Assembly (NCBI RefSeq): GCF_963378095.1
Contig: NZ_OY726397.1
Span: 2,790,001-2,854,000, forward strand
Direction: 5' to 3'
DNA length: 64,000 bases
From: Mycolicibacterium sp. MU0053
GTDB taxonomy: Bacteria > Actinomycetota > Actinomycetes > Mycobacteriales > Mycobacteriaceae
The notes under the pieces: generated by a model
The model's database searches: none
Seen by the model: only the letters and a program-made list of their open reading frames with translations
Told to the model about the DNA's origin: nothing
In this document: positions 63,306 through 64,000 of the stretch, one piece after another
How the letters are laid out: every line of letters begins with the position of its first letter
Position numbering within the stretch: position 1 is the first letter of the stretch
Translations under genes and position numbers: made by a program

Positions 63306-64000
63306 GTGAACACTTCCGGGCCTGACGCGTCCCCGATGGTCTTGATCCACGGATTCAGCGGCAGCTGGCGCCACTGGGTACCGATCGTCCCCACGCTCGA
63401 ACAGCACCACCGCGTGTACGTCGCCCGGCTGGCCGGGCATGCCCGCGGGCCGCAGCTGCCCGAGGACGTCCCGGTGTCCGTGACCGCGCTGGCCGATCAG
63501 CTCGAGCGGGACCTCGACCGCGCCGGGATCACGCGGGCCCACCTGGTCGGCAACTCGCTGGGCGGCTGGCTCGCCCTCGAACTGGCCGCGCGCGGGCGCG
63601 CGCTGTCGGTGACCGCGCTGGCCCCGGCGCTGGGCTGGGAACCCGAGGGGCGGCACCTGCTACCGCTGCGGCTCAAGTTGCAGGTGGCCCGCAAGGTATT
63701 CGCCACGGTGGCCCCGTACGCCGAAGTCGTACTGCGCTCGCACCGGATCAGACACCTGCTGCTCAGCGCCGCGATGGCGCACAGCGACCGCATCTCGATC
63801 GTGGAGGCGGCCGCGTTTGTCCGCGACAACCTGCGCTGCGACCTATATTTCGAGTTGATGGAGCCGATCCTCACCACCAACCACGGCCTCGGCAGCATCG
63901 ACTGCCCGGTGACCATCGCCTCCTGCGAAAAAGACGGCCTGATCCCCTACCAGCCCTACGGGCTCCGGTTCCCGAAGCTGGTCCCGCAGGCCGAATTCAT
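63306..64000 (+). CDS. Alpha/beta hydrolase, C-terminus beyond window
   Basis: The frame is open from GTG 63306 to the window end (231 codons visible). The oxyanion motif L-I-H-G-F-S-G-S-W-R-H-W lies at about 13-24 and nucleophile motif V-G-N-S-L-G-G-W at about 82-89. The usual Asp is probably in the C-E-K-D-G-L segment near residue 213; the His should follow after the edge. AGGAGA lies 6-8 bases upstream of the start. It is divergent from the monooxygenase, so an esterase or lactonase acting on its product is plausible, not shown. Confidence 0.85.
   Translation, partial: MNTSGPDASPMVLIHGFSGSWRHWVPIVPTLEQHHRVYVARLAGHARGPQLPEDVPVSVTALADQLERDLDRAGITRAHLVGNSLGGWLALELAARGRALSVTALAPALGWEPEGRHLLPLRLKLQVARKVFATVAPYAEVVLRSHRIRHLLLSAAMAHSDRISIVEAAAFVRDNLRCDLYFELMEPILTTNHGLGSIDCPVTIASCEKDGLIPYQPYGLRFPKLVPQAEF

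Overview
The window is gene-dense, high-GC chromosomal DNA with no gene-free stretch above about 230 bases. Gene order and protein signatures point to a mycobacterium, most likely a Mycolicibacterium-type (non-tuberculous, environmental) species. From my knowledge of those genomes the region follows the M. tuberculosis Rv1547-Rv1624 backbone: dnaE1, ilvA, treZ/treY/treX, sucT, bioA/F/D, bioB, nad operon, his operon, trp operon, lgt, pyk, tesB, cydABDC. Species-specific inserts sit at both ends. I see no phage, insertion sequence, CRISPR array, tRNA or rRNA.

Layout. (1) 1-5663, minus strand: a polar amino-acid ABC transporter (lipoprotein receptor, permease, ATPase). It is followed by a Ser/Thr kinase whose extracellular half is a second copy of the receptor, then a translationally coupled histidine kinase, and probably a response regulator cut by the window edge. 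(2) 5886-13081, plus: an HdeD-like membrane protein, cytochrome bd oxidase cydAB, its assembly exporter cydDC and a DUF4190 protein. (3) 13088-16379, minus: tesB, pyk, DUF2752 and TM2-domain membrane proteins. (4) 16412-23729, minus: the trpE-(Trp membrane protein)-trpC-trpB-trpA-lgt run; Lgt carries an unusually long acidic repeat tail. (5) 23772-25779, plus: bcp peroxiredoxin and an acyl-CoA synthetase. (6) 25776-35795, minus: nadABC, then a terminator, then hisD-C-B-H-A-impA-F-I. (7) 35841-40474: the NAD regulator nrtR, a lipase-like protein, then (minus) bioB-bsaP-DUF2567, and divergent bioQ. (8) 40490-44205, minus: bioA, bioF, bioD and a 2H phosphoesterase. (9) 44299-52636, plus: sucT and the glycogen-to-trehalose operon treX-treY-treZ. 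(10) 52624-56373: ilvA, an F420-type reductase homologue, a small membrane protein, a TetR regulator and a nitrilase-fold hydrolase. (11) 56519-64000: dnaE, an acyl-CoA synthetase, a Baeyer-Villiger-type monooxygenase and a divergent alpha/beta hydrolase cut by the right edge.

Regulation that can be read directly: a perfect NrtR-type palindrome between nadA and nrtR; two matching 13-bp BioQ-type palindromes, one between bioB and bioQ and one overlapping the bioA stop codon just upstream of bioF; a TACTAC-N5-GTAGTA palindrome upstream of cydA; and a terminator separating nadC from hisD. Most operons use 4-base ATGA/GTGA overlaps, which fixed many start codons here.

The best candidate for an underexplored system is the left-end cluster. 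There a kinase receptor, a transporter receptor of about 70% identical sequence, and a two-component pair appear to read and import the same solute.
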